Below, piece after piece: positions 45,599-45,747 of a DNA stretch of 45,747 nucleotides. The notes under the pieces are model-generated. The model was not told the DNA's origin. It ran no database searches and saw only the letters and a list, made by a program, of their open reading frames with translations. Position 1 is the stretch's first letter. Each line of letters opens with the position of its first letter. Source of the DNA: Lachnospiraceae bacterium UBA3845 (GTDB lineage Bacteria; Bacillota; Clostridia; Lachnospirales; Lachnospiraceae); contig DGHP01000056.1 in assembly GCA_002392705.1 (NCBI GenBank), forward strand, positions 8,968-54,714, written 5' to 3'. A program made the position numbers and the translations under genes.

Positions 45599-45747
45599 AT
45601 TGCAATTATTTATCTTCTCATTTGTTTTATTTGATTTTTCAATAAATCATGGTAAGCTGTATGCGAAACGCAATCTACATACCGGAAGCGCCTGCGTTAG
45701 ACAGACCAGTCGGCCGGCAGAACAGGGACAGATCTGCGCCTGCAGTA

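Noticed and set aside
45600..45747. Possible selenocysteine tRNA or divergent regulator gene at the window end
   Set aside because: No cloverleaf with a UCA anticodon could be folded, and the sequence is too short to show a reading frame.

Overview
The window looks like the chromosome of an anaerobic, low-to-mid GC Clostridia member, most likely Lachnospiraceae. Grounds: strong GGAGG ribosome sites nearly everywhere, GlgC/GlgD pairing, IspH next to ribosomal protein S1 behind cmk and an HI0933-type flavoprotein, superoxide reductase, indolepyruvate:ferredoxin oxidoreductase, and a YedE/TusA-like/DUF3343/SelD selenium cluster. Base composition is in the mid-50s % GC by eye. No rRNA, tRNA, CRISPR array, prophage or insertion sequence was seen. 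42 protein genes, one gene remnant, two small dispersed repeat families and many hairpin terminators are annotated. Most genes are on the minus strand.

Layout. 1-4.4 kb: partial enolase, a small conserved-looking protein, a lipid kinase and a HerA-like ATPase. 4.4-12.3 kb: a beta-galactoside utilisation locus read leftward: AraC regulator, sugar-binding protein, two permeases, GH2 beta-galactosidase; no ATPase gene is present, so a shared MsmX-type ATPase is presumed. 12.4-13.5 kb: secreted or tethered barnase with its barstar inhibitor. 13.9-18 kb: superoxide reductase, a tRNA-editing protein, a CobW-type GTPase, an AEC-transporter remnant, nitroreductase, HD hydrolase and a 78-residue protein, with repeats between them. 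18.3-20.5 kb: glgC-glgD. 20.8-21.7 kb: AEC transporter. 22-26.3 kb: iorA-iorB-paaK-ACT operon for aryl-pyruvate oxidation to aryl-acetyl-CoA. 26.6-31.6 kb: MATE pump, SH3 lipoprotein, glutathione peroxidase and an unusual membrane-anchored SBP_bac_3 protein. 31.8-36.5 kb: NAD(P)H-hydrate repair enzyme, a Fur homologue without the usual metal ligands, a sugar nucleotidyltransferase and a YprB-like exonuclease on an apparently leaderless mRNA. 36.6-40.6 kb: flavoprotein-cmk-ispH-rpsA. 40.7-42.3 kb: orphan histidine kinase. 42.7-45.5 kb: selenium cluster.

No single new defence or mobile system is evident. The observations most worth checking are regulatory and structural: two families of dispersed intergenic repeats that share a module, a terminator-like hairpin pressed against the lacZ start, paired AATTG/CAATT palindromes before the superoxide reductase gene and a related palindrome on the glutathione peroxidase promoter, the degenerate Fur protein, a CobW GTPase without its CxCC motif, a sugar-binding protein with no lipobox, the overlapping ispH/rpsA junction, and the leaderless yprB-like gene.
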